From: Diphasiastrum complanatum
Taxonomy: Eukaryota; Streptophyta; Lycopodiopsida; Lycopodiales; Lycopodiaceae
Direction: 5' to 3'
DNA: 64,000 nt
NCBI GenBank assembly: GCA_029204225.1
Contig: CM055098.1
Coordinates: 574,501-638,500 of the forward strand
This document shows, one piece after another, positions 13,101-23,999 of the stretch (the stretch's first letter is position 1; the number at the start of each line of letters is the position of its first letter). The translations under genes and the position numbers were made by a program. The notes beneath the pieces are model-generated. The model saw nothing but the letters and a program-made list of their open reading frames with translations, was not told the origin of the DNA and did not search any database.

Positions 13101-16100
13101 TTTTCTCCACTTCATCTTTTCCATCATTGTTTGGATCTGTTAGTCAAACTTTTTACATTTTTGATTTTCCTACATTGAGTCACTCTTAGTGCACTTTACA
13201 GTATGTCAATTAGTCATTTATAAGTGAGAGGGATTCAAATTCATTTTTAAGGGATTTTTTCACTTCGTCTTTTTAGTCTTTCTTTACAACATCTCCACAA
13301 ATACGATGTCTTGGGAACCGACTTACTATTGTCATTGTAAATGTCCTACTTGTACTATACTACATACACTACACCTTCTCATACAAGAAGTACAAGTCTT
13401 GGCTATATGGAAAATGCCACTTGCAACATATTTGAGCATGGAGAGTTTTTAATATGAGTTGTACATGTTCTACTTGTATGAGCTATTCCACTTACTACAT
13501 CTCTCAACATTATTATGCACATTATAGTGGTAGAGGCCCATCTTCCATTGGTGCTTCATATATATGGTAGTGTTCCAACCATGTTAAATTTTCTTAATTA
13601 GTTGAGGTACTATGATTCCTTTTACAATGAGTGGTTTATTTATTTATCTTTGTGGTTTAGGACGAATGGTTGGATGGTTGCATCAGGTGTGGCCTTCTAT
13701 TTGACATTTAGAGTTTATGGCACATAGATGACACACATGGTCACCCAGTGTTTTGCCAGCTAGCTGCTCGTCCAACAGAGGCATCTCCGCTGCTGACGAC
13801 TAGGGTCCATACGGTCATAACTTCGCCTAATAACATCCTGTCAGGCGGTCACATTGGGTCACTGCCAGTGACGTACCAAAACCAACGCGTCTCTTGGTGT
13901 CCATCCCAGTTACTGGCCTTGGGCAATGCCATGGCCCTCGACCCCTAGTAATTGGTCGTGTCGGGAATACGTTAGAGCCCAATTGACATCTAACAATCCT
14001 TCCCTCTTATGGCAAGTCAGCGATCCTTGATGACAAACTCTGGGTAAGACTTCCGCAACTCCTGGTGAGTCTCCTAGGTAGCATCAGATAAAGGATGCCC
14101 TTTCCAAGCCATTAGATACTCCTGGAGGAGACGATTCCTTAATCGTCGTTGCCTCCGATCAAGGACTCTTTCTGGCCCATAACCTGTGGTGTCTTTCTCT
14201 TCCAGAGACACCACCAGGCTATCACCATCGTGCAAACATTTCTTCAGTTTGTTGGCATGAGACACTGGATGTACCTTGCATCTCACAGGCTGTAGCTTAT
14301 AAGCTACTTGGCTAACCTATTTAATAATAAACCATGGTCCACAGTACCTAGGAGGTTCTCACGAGTATAACTCTCGCCATACCCTTGGACAAGTTAGCTC
14401 GTGCCATTTCTAGCTTATGTTGCATCTGAGTCATAAACTCTACAACACTAGGTACCTTACACAGAATTCCTATGATCACAGGACTCAACGACTTGAAACC
14501 AATTGAGCTCAAATGGCCTCAATCCAGTGGACGCACGTCTCTTGCATCGTACGCAATGAAATCCATGGAGATACTTTCCCACCTTCCTGCAGGAATCTCT
14601 AGTGGATGTAGTGAGCCCGGAGGACTTACGCTCAGCCTTGTTCACCTGACAAGCCATGCAACACTGGACGTACTCTCTGGCGTCTCACTGCAATCATGGC
14701 CAGAAATAATGCCTTCTGACTACTAGTCTTATCAATACCTGGGTGCCCTGCACAGAGACTATCATGGCATGAAGTATCTTACGACGAAGATCCTTCACGT
14801 CTGGCACGAACACCTTTCCGTTTCTCAATAACATACTATCCTTCCCGTATGTTAGATATGTAGCAACATCTTTGACTGACTCTTCTGCTTGGTTGACTAC
14901 CTTGCAGGCCACACACACTGAGAATGTGCGTCAGGTACAAAGGAAGTCAAGTCCTCCAATTATACTAGTTCATCTTGGGGAACAAGGTTATCCTTCCCAC
15001 CAAGTTGTTCCTTAAATGACTCGCATGGAATACAGGATGAACTGATGTTCTTGACGAAAGATCTAGTCGATAGGTGGATTGATTAACTTCTCCAATCCGG
15101 CTCAAAGCATCAACAATACAATTCAATGTTTGAAGTTATTAGTGTCTACAACCCCTATTTTACACATAGTGGACCCTAGCAAACCTTTCCTGGTGGAAAT
15201 GGATGATAGTGACTATGCGATGGGTGCAATCCTTTATCGAGATGGTAGACTTGTGGCTTTCGAAAGCAATAAGTTGGACCCAGCTCAAAGTATAGAAGGG
15301 ACTTTTTGTTGTCATCCATGCATTAAAGATCTGGAGACATTATTTGTACGGATCTAAATTCATGGTAATGACAGATCATGAGTCCCTTAAGTTTATCTGT
15401 GATGTTGTAGACCTTAGGGGTCGTAAGGCCCATTGGTCGAAACTCATGCAGAACTCATGCGATTCGATTTCGACATTAAGTACCATCGTGTAAAGCTTTG
15501 ATTCAATTCATCGGTCCACACAACTGGCGGACCAATTTTACTTTGCCTTGAGTTACGTGGAGCCTTGAGGGAGCGGGCTCCCATTCTTTCGCTTCTTCGG
15601 TTAGTCCTTAGACAAATGCCCTTTCTCCATACAAGAGAAACACAACCCATCGCTCTTGGCCTTGTCAAAATCTACCCACTCTAGTCGAAGACGTTTCTTC
15701 TTCTTTCCCGAAGGGGAAGCTGTGTCAAAGACCTTCTCGTTGTCCTTCTTGAAGGAGGCGCTTGAAGATGGTTTCTCTTTGGTTTTGGACTTGAGGCCTT
15801 GTTGCTCTTTGTCGGTTAAGGCGTGCGTGTCATCATAGATTCTGGCGAAGCGCACCACATCTTCCAAGGTTTGTGGCTGATTCCGACGGACTTCCAACTA
15901 ATAGTCTTTGGGGTCTTTGGGCGAGTCCAAAATGAAATGCAACTTCAGAAGGACCTCGTCTATCCGGTTAACAAATCGCGAAGCTGCTTTCTGAAAGTCT
16001 TGAAGGTAGACGTCTACTTGTGTGCATTTGCACAATGGCAAACCGACGATAAAACTCAAAATCGTCCAAGATCGGCATAAATGCGGTCTTAAAAGCTACT

Positions 16101-19071
16101 TGAAAGTCATCCCAAGTTGTAGGGACCATAGCTCATTCTTTAAGATCCTGCCACCAAAAATACGCCTTGCCGTGTAAAAACATGATGGAAGTAGCGATCC
16201 GTGAGCTATCCGATAGATTGAACTCCATCGATCAAGCCACGCCATAATTACATCCTGGTGCCTGTCTTTTTGCTGCCTTGTAAAAACCTCTAGGGTGAAT
16301 ATCGGGTTGAAGAGGGGTTGTCGAGACTGTGCCATAGCCTTCATCTCTGCCTCCGCCCGTTCATGCTTTGCCTGCATATCAATAATTTGTTGTTGCAACA
16401 AATTAATGGCACGCACCATTTCATCCATATCAGCCGCTGTTGGGCTTGGAGCTCGAGTTCCTTGCGTTGGAGACTCCATGGTAAAGAGGGAGAGAGAGGT
16501 GTTGCAAGAGACTCGAGGAAAAAAATGGTGAACAAAGTTGTAACCACCAAAAACAAGTGTGTATAGCACAAAAGGCTTGGAAATACACAAACATAGAGAG
16601 CCAAACTTGCAAGAGGAAAAGTGGAGTGAAGGGATGTCAAAGCACGTTTCCTAAACCTCCCCCCCCCAAAAAAAAGAGCCTCACACCCTTTCCATGCAAA
16701 AGAGACAGGTGGGCCCCAATAGGGAGTTCACATTTTCCTTCTTGAACCTTTGACCAAGGTGGAAGCCCAAGGGGTTGCCACTTGGCTTGTGGAACACATT
16801 CCTTTACTCAATTCAGCAACAAGTTTCAGTGAAAGCAGTTGATGTGGTACATAGATAAATATCCCATCTCATGCACCATGTCAAAGAATGTTGGATAATG
16901 CTAGTAGTAGTAATTGTGTTATAACATATATTGGTAGCTAACATGGGATCCTCAAAGGCCAAGATTATGAACCCAACACTTTATATGTATTTACCATGAA
17001 GGAGATATAATATTAGTAGCAAATGATGTAGAATGTACATTCCAAGATAGCAGTTTAGGACCATATTGAATGTACAGAGTCTTAGGACTAGAGAACGCTA
17101 GAAAGGAGTTGAATAAATAGTTGTTGAGATATTTATGGATTAAATAAGTCTTGAAGTGGAAATTGCCTTCACAAGTGAAGCAAATGCAAATTATAGTCAT
17201 TTGATATAAGAGAATAGCTTTAAATGTAATTGTCATAACCATTGAAACACTATAGAGTGGATAAAACTTCGATGTATATTCTTATGCATCATAGTTGAAA
17301 TCACAGACACGATAGGAGCTAATAATGACACTTGTATCACAAATGCAATAAGAGGAGGTGATTGCCAATAATTAACATAAGTTGTACTGCTATTGATGAC
17401 AATAGTGGCTATGAAAATCACAACTAAAGAATGCCATAATAGTATGACCAATGGCAATAGTGGCTATGCCACATACATCAAAGTCAACATTGGTTCCTAT
17501 TATTGGATCAACATAAAAAATTAAAGGTTCTTGCTTATTATTGCTTCGAAATACTACTGTCACCACATAATATTGTTGCCAAGTGTGCCACAAGAATGTT
17601 GTAACCACAAAGAAGACGCTGCTAGAATGTACCATCAAAATTCTTACAAAGAGACAAGGTGTAACGCCCAACAATGCCAATTAAAGGCATCAATCCACCA
17701 ACAAAGGTACAAATCCTCAACATGCATACACATTTAAGTAGTTAAAATATAACTTGTATGAGACAATAATGATGTGTGAAAAGGTAGCTCTAAGTATGGT
17801 GTATCATCTAAGCCCGTCATAGAAAAGATTCACTTTTGGTTTGGAAACAATCATGCAAGTATGAACTTTTATATTGTAATATGTGATCCAAGTGATATTG
17901 AAAGTAGACTTTGACTGTGCACACATTTCTTTTTTAATCAGCTTGAAAAAAGATCAAAGGACATTTCTAGCTCATATTTGATCCATTTGGTATTTTTAAT
18001 GAAGTGGTTGCTTTCAGTTCTTATTGACATCGATGTTTTATTTCACCATCTTGGGTAGCTAAAACATGTGTTCATGACAACATAGTTTGTAAAGATTTCG
18101 TTGTGGGCCCGCTTTATATTCACATATGTCCTTCGTGAAAATAAGAATATATCTAATTTGTAATACCATTTCCTGGTAAGGTTTGAGCACGTTGAAGTTT
18201 TGAAATGTAAAGTTTTTTTATTTTCCAATGAGCAAATATGGATGGACTTCATTTGATTGGCTTTGCTTGTTAGTGCCAGTTTCCATCATGACTGGGTTTG
18301 CCCTTTACATCTGGATAAGTGAGAGAAACTTAGTATGTTGATCATAGTACAAATGGATGAAGGCTAATGTGGACATGTGTATGTGACCTACACCAACTTT
18401 AGTGTGTAGACATCGTGAGTAGGAATGTCATAGCATTTGCTCCACACTATGCATGATGAAATTAAGATGTTGAGGTTGGAGTATTTAAGTTTGAAGATGC
18501 ACATCCTTTGTTATTTTGATTCCTATCCTATGCACAACATTAATATATTTTTCTGTCATATTAGCAGACATGTAGTTCTCATTTGATATTTTTGTCGAAT
18601 TCACGATCGACCAAGTTGTGCTGATTCGTTTCATCTTCAATGGTGCATTTTGTCCATCGGCTATGCTATCTAGTTAGGTTTTGACAAGCTGAAGTGACAA
18701 AATGTAATTTTCTCTTATTTTTTCCATGAGGAAATAGGAAATTTATTTGATTTTCTTTGCTAGATTTAAGGTTCCTTTTGTGTTGGATGTATGCATTGGA
18801 CTTAAAGCTAAACTATATTTTCCATCTTTACAAACAAATTTTATTTGTGTAACGTTGTAATGCTTTTCCATTATTTTATCACGAATAATACATTCGTGTC
18901 TATTCTACTTTGTTTCGGATGAGGGATACCAAATAATGTCTATTTGCCTCATATTTCTCCCATGCTTTTCTTTCAGGGACTATGCATTACGTATGGCTTA
19001 AAGCTGGCTTGGATCTTGCTCTTCAACCTGGCAATCCTTTAAAATCAACTCTTTTCCCAGAGGTTCATTAA
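1716..19071 (+). CDS. Phytanoyl-CoA dioxygenase (PhyH) family protein, 7 exons, N-terminus missing
   Basis: Exons at 1716-1837, 4695-4729, 9733-9836, 9980-10183, 10298-10391, 10507-10663 and 18977-19071 join with matching phases into one open frame of about 269 codons ending in TAA. Every intron has GT-AG borders. The product is a PhyH-family Fe(II)/2-oxoglutarate oxygenase. The iron-binding HxD lies in TPWHNDHSYW, and the distal His and 2-oxoglutarate Arg lie in HHSFSIHGAPG...RRRAYATRW. The N-terminal part reads EEEVQKFEEDGAIVLRQLF, as is typical of the family. The length is close to the usual 270-300 aa, so only a few N-terminal residues, on an unseen upstream exon, are missing. The acceptor at 10298 was chosen over the AG at 10322 because only it keeps the frame. 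No lesion is visible, so the gene looks functional despite 2.9, 5.0 and 8.3 kb introns full of transposon debris. The substrate is unknown. Confidence 0.9.
1838..4694 (+). other. PhyH intron (2.9 kb), no gene
   Basis: Intron between two in-frame PhyH exons, with donor gtaatt and acceptor ttttttttccag. It holds no open frame of note. A cluster of GGTTCGAAYYGG-like motifs sits near 3725-3875. Runs of mildly repetitive AT-rich sequence are otherwise unremarkable. Confidence 0.7.
3725..3880. repeat. Cluster of GGTTCGAAYYGG motifs
   Basis: About six copies or near-copies of the palindromic core TTCGAA with flanking GG/CC (for example ggttcgaatcgg, ggttcgaattgg, gattcgaattgg) lie within 150 bp. 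The same motif family recurs at about 6593-6660 in the next long intron. It resembles the subterminal motif clusters of small DNA transposons, but no terminal repeat was found. Confidence 0.45.
6093..6360 (+). pseudogene. LINE (non-LTR) reverse transcriptase fragment
   Basis: Reading + from about 6103 gives the catalytic box MYVDDAVLVSP. After a one-base frame change near 6132 it continues as TKEGLQQHIDALSMFCHAKG and then FKVNVKKTKVMVFN, the palm-thumb segment of plant LINE reverse transcriptases. A further piece at 6306-6335 reads YTYLGVLFSG, the block that follows in the same family. Frameshifts and a TAG near 6255 show that it is dead. It lies in a PhyH intron in the same orientation as the gene. 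Confidence 0.75.
6593..6665. repeat. Second cluster of GGTTCGAA-type motifs
   Basis: Four or more copies of (g/a)ttcga(a/c)-type motifs, including ggttcgaattgg and ggttcaaatcgg, lie within 70 bp. They match the cluster near 3725-3880. Confidence 0.4.
7095..7156. repeat. (GC)n/(CA)n compound microsatellite
   Basis: Alternating purine-pyrimidine tract: gcgcgcgcgtgcgcacgcg, followed by about 22 CA units. Open frames on both strands here are artefacts of the repeat. Confidence 0.95.
7208..7231. repeat. (CT)n microsatellite
   Basis: About eleven CT units lie shortly after the CA tract. Confidence 0.9.
8590..9089 (-). repeat. Probable 3' LTR of an antisense Ty3/gypsy chromovirus
   Basis: On the minus strand the segment starts TGTCCATGTC just after a purine tract (the plus-strand cccccc near 9100-9107) and ends ...TTCGTCACA. 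That gives a TG...CA unit of about 500 bp placed directly after a chromodomain-like coding remnant. Part of it is repeated at 470-660. The boundaries are approximate. Confidence 0.5.
9108..9400 (-). pseudogene. Ty3/gypsy pol C-terminus (chromodomain) remnant
   Basis: Minus-strand translation gives DNTSWDAVESIKKNFPNFHF just before the polypurine tract. This is the end of the chromodomain of plant chromoviruses (family pattern: ATWED...IK..FP.F). Upstream of it, LVYLKNLR...LENHSLSECLIK fits the start of the domain, with two stop codons. It lies antisense in the PhyH intron just before the exon at 9733. Confidence 0.65.
14030..14286 (-). pseudogene. Ty3/gypsy chromovirus chromodomain fragment
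   Basis: The minus frame reads HPVSHANKLKKCLHDGD near the start, then GYGPERVLDRRQRRLRNRLL, then EYLMAWKGHPLSDAT followed by a stop. Past the stop, ELRKSYPEFVIKD completes the domain. This is the junction of the integrase C-terminal region with a chromodomain in plant chromoviruses, where the chromodomain targets integration to marked chromatin. One premature stop separates the two halves. It is the 3' end of the element whose gag lies at 15.6-16.5 kb. Confidence 0.75.
14457..14918 (-). pseudogene. Ty3/gypsy integrase N-terminal and core fragment
   Basis: Minus-strand translation shows KDSMLLRNGKVFVPDVKDLR, the end of the linker before the HHCC zinc domain. A degraded HHCC region follows (HAMIVSVQGTQ...RRHYFWP), then in another frame GRWESISMDFIA, the first catalytic Asp block of the core. 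Frameshifts are frequent. The order and orientation match the neighbouring chromodomain and gag pieces. Confidence 0.7.
15079..15490 (+). pseudogene. Ty3/gypsy RNase H fragment, inverted relative to its element
   Basis: The plus strand reads TPILHIVDPSKPFLVEMDDS, then DYAMGAILYRDGRLVAFES, then KLDPAQ, the start of a gypsy RNase H with its first Asp. After a frame change, KFMVMTDHESLKFI and LMRFDFDIKYHR continue the domain. Gag lies to its right and integrase plus chromodomain to its left, both on the minus strand. It therefore holds the expected map position between gag and integrase but the opposite orientation. Protease and most of RT are absent. Confidence 0.8.
15601..16479 (-). pseudogene. 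Ty3/gypsy gag remnant with zinc knuckle
   Basis: The ATG at 16479 opens MESPTQGTRAPSPTAADMDE, followed by a short coiled-coil-like stretch (INLLQQQIIDMQAKHERAEA). The capsid part is frame-shifted. The C-terminal part (15601-15897) reads PQTLEDVVRFARIYDDTHAL, then a basic region and the zinc knuckle CFSCMEKGHLSKDC (CX2CX4HX4C). These are typical of plant chromovirus Gag, which packages element RNA. Several frameshifts make it non-functional. It lies antisense within the largest PhyH intron. Confidence 0.8.
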
Positions 19072-20030
19072 GTAGATGTTTATAGATTGCTAGGAAGAAA
19101 TAGACCTATTGTACATAGCACATCTATATAAGTTACCAAATCTATTTAAATAAACGTAGATCATGGGATGTTAATTTTGTTTGCTAAAGTACAAATCATG
19201 GTATTGAAGGTTGTTTGCTATCAAAGGTTATGTAAAAAGCCTTGTTTTGTTCATTTTCATGTTTGGATACAAGTATACCATTGTATGCAATTAGCAAATT
19301 CACGTGAAAATCATTGTGCACTTTTTGAATCATGATATCATATGCAAAATAGTAAAAGATGTGGATGACAAAAGGTTTCTTCACCGGGTAACATTTCTTA
19401 TCTGATATTAGAAACGTGTTTTTGTTGTTATGCTCTAAAAAGCCTCGCAACGATTTCAACCTCAAAGTTGAAATTACGTGATTAGAGTTGTTGAATGTTC
19501 CTTTTATGTGTTGTTGTTAGTCTTGTAATTTGATTTGTGACTTTTGCATTGTTAAGTAGAGAAAAAATTATCCATTTGAATCACTTGGTACTTCTATTGG
19601 TGATCATGCATGCTAGAAATAAATAGTAATCAAGGCTTCAACAAGGCTTACTTGCGTTTTATTTATTTGTTAACTATCAATTGGCTTGAGTTATAGGCCA
19701 TTTATAGATAATGCATCGAGCGCCCCCTTGACATATGACTCGTTACTAACTAGAATTTGACATGAGTTATAGGCCATGCATCAAGCCATGGGCCCCTTGA
19801 CAATTATGCGTTATTACTTGTCAGTAGGCCATATGGTTATACATAGACATGATGCTTCCTCATTAGTTAGATGGATGAAGCTTAGTCTTTACTTTATGTT
19901 AGTTTTTTCAACACTCAAATTGGCTTTACATTTAGATTAGGTTGCTATTGTTCTACATTCTATTGAGCTATAAAATTTCACATTGTGTGCGCTTTTGTTA
20001 TGTGATGTTTGGTTGATAACTTGGTAGCAG

Positions 20031-20042
20031 AGCACTTCCTTG
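20031..20042 (+). other. Retrotransposon primer-binding-like site
   Basis: tggtagcagagc differs by one base from the initiator-Met tRNA primer site tggtatcagagc used by many plant LTR elements. Sequence just upstream (about 19.7-20.03 kb) is LTR-like, with 'ttataggcc' repeats. No gag follows that I can recognise. Confidence 0.4.
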
Positions 20043-20779
20043 GGATGGTGAGAATTTTCACCTTTTTTTCAAAGTTTTTTTTTGTTCTTGCTCTTCTTCA
20101 GATTGGCAAGGAGGCTATTGTCAACAACCAAGGATGGATATGGTCTACCCTCTCCTCAGTTGTTTGTTGATTGTTTGATCCATTTATCTATTTTTAGTAC
20201 AATTTGTCACTCAACTTAGTCCAGTCTTGTTCCCATCATCATTCAGCTCACATTTTGGCCTCAATATTTTTTACCCCCTCATCTTGAGCTTGTTTCTTGT
20301 TGCTACGATTGTCATTGACTCTCCATCAATTTTTCAAATTTCTTCTCAAATCAACTTTTGCTTGGATCACCCTTCGCTCTTTGCTTTCTTCATCCCATGC
20401 TACAATTCTCGTGTCATTGTTTTCTTCGATTTTCAGTCTCTCTTCGGCATCATCTCTCAATCATGTGCCAACTCCTAATTAGCACATTAGTCCCACCCCC
20501 ACAATTTTATTTTGCAGATTTCCCCAGTCTTCCCTTCACCTCCATCTTCCTTATCCGTGATCATTTTTCTCTGCTCTCCCTTTCCAATTCCCCTATGTAT
20601 TTGTCGGCCTTCCTCAGTCTTTATCAGCCCATTTCTCCTTTGGCCTATTTCATGAATTCAGATTGGTACCAATTCAACCTAGTTTGAGGTTTGAACTATT
20701 GAATCATAAAACATTATAGGATACAAATACCTTCTATGATATGTTTTCACCTTCGCATGTGTTTGAAGTCCAAACCTTC

Positions 20780-21150
20780 AAGTAAGAAATACTAGGCCAT
20801 ATTACAAAGCTTCATACATGTATAGTTGAGGCAAAATTAGCAATTCATTGAACTAATCTCTTTGTTCTTGCAACCCAAGCGAAAGCTTGTTCCTCATCTG
20901 GTCCTTAATTTGTCAATGTTGTAGCAAATTTGCAACCTCTTCTCAGGTAGTTTGAAAGTTTGAACCTTTTAGTTAAGTAAGGTGATGTCAACCACTAGGC
21001 CATATTACAAGGTTTCATGCATGTAAAGTGGACGCATCACCATCGATTCATTCAACTAATCTCTTTCTTCTTGCAACCCTTGTTCTTCTTGTGGTCCTTA
21101 ATTGTCAATGTTGCAGCCATTTTGCGACTTATTCTCATGCAATTTGTAAG
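20780..21150 (+). repeat. Imperfect tandem duplication, period about 203 bp
   Basis: The block starting actaggccatattacaa at 20791 recurs at 20994. Both copies continue through 'attca.t.aactaatctctt', 'cttgcaaccc' and 'ggtccttaatt' to 'tgcaac/tgcgac..cttctca'. The copies differ by substitutions and small indels. Confidence 0.75.
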
Positions 21151-22339
21151 TCCCAATCAAGCCCGTTCGTTGACAAATAATTTGGGCTACTTTGGACCCT
21201 TCATTATTCAAAATTTGACATTTATTGTTACCGTAGTTGCATCATGCTTGGAATTATGTCTAGCAATGTATGTTGAAATGTTCTCCGTGGGTTAACATTT
21301 TTAGCTTTAGCTTTATACTTTTGGTCACTTGTCACTCTTATTAATTCATTATCATTTCATGCAATGTAGAATGCTATTGTTATCTACAATCTTGGTCAAT
21401 ACAATTGGTATGGAGTTTTTGAGTATTATGTCTTCCTCTTTTACATTCTGATGGAATTCATGGTCTACGAGTGTGTGGTTGATTCCATAATTAATTACAT
21501 GGGCAGTTGTTTAATGTCTAGCTCATGTATGGGTGGTTATGCACTTAACTTCCTTTGGCATGCCTTAGTTTTGAGTTCATAGTAATAATGCCTTTATGGG
21601 CAATTGAGAGGGAGAATTAGACCTTTATGAAGGAGGACAACTTCAGGGTTCTAATAATAAAATGGTTTAACTTTGGCACATAATTGTTGAAAAAGAGAGA
21701 GACTATCTTCAAGAAGAAGGGAAGATGAGGGGCTAGGGGAGAAAAAGGAGACCATACAATGAAAGCAAAGTGCAAGTTGTTTCAAGGGGTTGCAACCTTT
21801 CAGAAGAGAGGACCGACATAATTGATAAGGCTATGAAAGGAGGGTATGAAGTGGGAGGAAAATAGAGAGGAGTAGCTAAGAAGTAAACTAAGGAGCAATG
21901 TCTTCAAGAGGTGGTGATGGTTTTCAAGGAGGATAATCTTATGTGTAGGAAGTTTCGTTTTTCAATTGCGGATCATGGATACCAAGTCTTGTAGTAGTTG
22001 TGGGATAGTGCAGATCGTTCAAGGGAGTAGGCCTTTCTATTTACTCCAAAGGAAATTTTAAGCATCTTGATCAATGAATGGAATAAGCCTTTTTTTCAAA
22101 TAGTAGCAGAGTGAAATTAAACCAGGTCGACAACAATGATTATGGCCAGAAGGCTCAATGTTGAGAAATCTCACTTGGCTAGCTTTTGATTGAAATGGAT
22201 AAGGAACCAATCATATTTTGCTTGTTGGTAAGGGATAGCCCAAGGGACATCGTAAAAATTGAGTGATAGTGCCATGGGGGATAACAGAGAATTATAAGTT
22301 AAGGACTAGTGCAATGTAACTTAGATTTCTCTCTGTTAA

Positions 22340-23860
22340 CTATAGAGTAGGCATCAAATTCTTATTTTGTATCAAGGATGGAGTAGGCAAACCTTTCTTG
22401 CAACAAGGAGAGTAAAGTAATGTCATACAAGACATGGGAGAGAAGCGCCAAATGGGGAGTCTACCAAGGATATGGATAACGCTAAGACGTTCCAGGTGAT
22501 TATGAACAAATAGGGAGATAATGGACAACCTTGTCTAATGCCATAATGAAGGGAAAGGGATCAGGGATGAATCCACCATGATGAACTCCAATAGAGGAGT
22601 TGATGTAGAGGGCCTTGGTAAGTTTAAGAACAAGTAGGGGGAAAGCCTAACCTTTTGCAACAAAGGAACATGTAGTCTCCACCTATACAACCAAAAGACT
22701 TATCCATATCATTAGAGGAGTTCTAAATCCAAAAAAGACCTTTTGTAAAGATTCTTTATATTTTTTTTTCAAATGGACCAATCAGCACACATGGACCAAT
22801 CAAAACACTCAAATTTGAAATCTATGTAACGTAGCTCATTAGAATTGAAAAAAAAGTTTTCTTAATAATGTTATAATTCGGCATCAGGGGCAGCTCGCAA
22901 GCATGACATGTTATTCATAGTATAATATGCAATTATCATTAAAAATAGCATAGCTTTTAATTCATAGCTCTGATTGAGACGAAAATTATATCGTTGGAAA
23001 GCGCTTGACGAGAGCTTTCCAACGGTACTCTACATGATCCACTTCCGAGCTATTGTTCAAAAGTTATGGCCGGTCAAAGTTTTCAAAAAAAAAAGTCAAA
23101 TATCGCTCTTGTGCGCAAATAGCCGCGCACAAGAGCGATATTTGACTCTATTTACACACAAGAACGATATTTGACTTTTTTTTTTTTTTGAAAACTTTGA
23201 CTGATCATAACTTTTGAACGGTAGCTCGAAAGTAGGTCATGTAGGGTACCGTTGGAAAGCTCTCGTCGAGCGCTTTCCAACGGTATAATTTTTGTCTCAA
23301 TCGGAGCTACTATTAAAAAGTTACGCTATTTTCAACGAACTACAAACGATAATGTACATAGAATGGTTAAGCATCGAAAATAGTGCGGACAGAAATGAAA
23401 AAGAATTTGGGTAACGAATGAATTTATTTTGGTAATTTACATTAGTAAACTTTGTCAATCTACGTGTCATTTTTTAAAGGGTCTTTTTTGGATTCAGAAT
23501 TCCTCTAATGGAAGCTCAAGGAGGAGGGAATGGAGGACGAGACTAGGAAAAACTTAGAGACAATGTCAACATGTAATATAACATCTAAATTGTTTTTGTC
23601 CTTGATGAAACCAAACTTTTGAAGAGAGATGTAAACGTTGAGGAAGGAGGCTTTCACTATAATTTTGTAAGAAGTGACTCATGGAGGAAGTGAGTATGAT
23701 TTTGATGAGGCCTTGGATCATGGAAAAGGTTGATCCAGACCTGGGATTTTATTGTTGGCTAGAGAACGAAGGGAAAGGTCTAACTCTTTAGGAGAGAGCG
23801 TGCCAAAAAGAGTCTCAATTGTTGAAAGGGAAAGAGCAAAGAGCCTTCTAGCCTATCACC
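22340..23860 (-). pseudogene. Antisense LINE reverse transcriptase, split by an inverted-repeat insertion
   Basis: On the minus strand, 22500-22550 reads YGIRQGCPLSPYLFIIT, the hallmark RT block of plant LINEs. DMDKSFGCIGGDYMFLCCKR precedes it near 22700. Upstream of the insertion at 22711-23509, the minus strand gives LQKFGFIKDKNNLDVILHVD (LINE pattern: Q.GFI..R...D) and, near 23750, SLANNKIPGLDQPFP (pattern: ...DKSPGPDG.P). The order is right for one RT running leftward. Stops and frameshifts are numerous, and the YxDD block is not visible. Confidence 0.7.
22711..23509. mobile_element. 0.8 kb terminal-inverted-repeat hairpin element (MITE/foldback-like)
   Basis: The left end (attagaggagttctaaatcc then aaaaaagacc) is the reverse complement of the right end (ggtcttttttggattcagaa then ttcctctaat) with two mismatches. 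Inside, 22945-23130 and 23140-23340 form a second long inverted repeat: 'cgttggaaagcgcttgacga' recurs inverted near 23260-23285, and 'tcaaatatcgctcttgtgcg' inverted near 23130. Nearly the whole unit can fold back. A TA flanks both ends (22714 and 23506), fitting a TA target site. It interrupts a LINE RT and has no coding capacity. Confidence 0.75.
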
Positions 23861-23999
23861 ATTCCCTTGTTGATGCTTTTCATCTCAAACCAAGTCTTTG
23901 TTACCACAATTGGACAAATTGTTGTATTGGTCGTGACTTTCAATCCTTGCCTTAACATATTTTACATATCATTCCCGTGTTACTAGATCGCGGTCAATA

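Larger units (their letters stand above)
10664..18976 (+). other. Giant PhyH intron (8.3 kb)
   Basis: Donor CCAG/gtgatt at 10664 and acceptor tttctttcag before 18977 join RPG to TMHYVWLKAG in frame. The intron carries an antisense gypsy element remnant at about 14.0-16.5 kb. I recognise nothing in 10.7-13.7 kb or 16.8-18.9 kb beyond AT-rich, LTR-like sequence. Confidence 0.75.
19072..22330. other. Intergenic region 3' of PhyH with LTR remnant and duplicated block
   Basis: No gene is recognised. It holds an LTR remnant ending at a primer-binding-like site (20031-20042), a long pyrimidine-rich stretch at 20230-20690 that is open in two frames but of biased composition, and a duplicated block of about 200 bp (20780-21150). 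Sequence from about 21.6 kb may be the decayed end of the antisense LINE. Confidence 0.5.

Noticed and set aside
20227-20690. Three overlapping plus-strand frames rich in Phe, Leu and Ser
   Set aside because: Long pyrimidine-rich DNA stays open in several frames at once; no domain or splice context.
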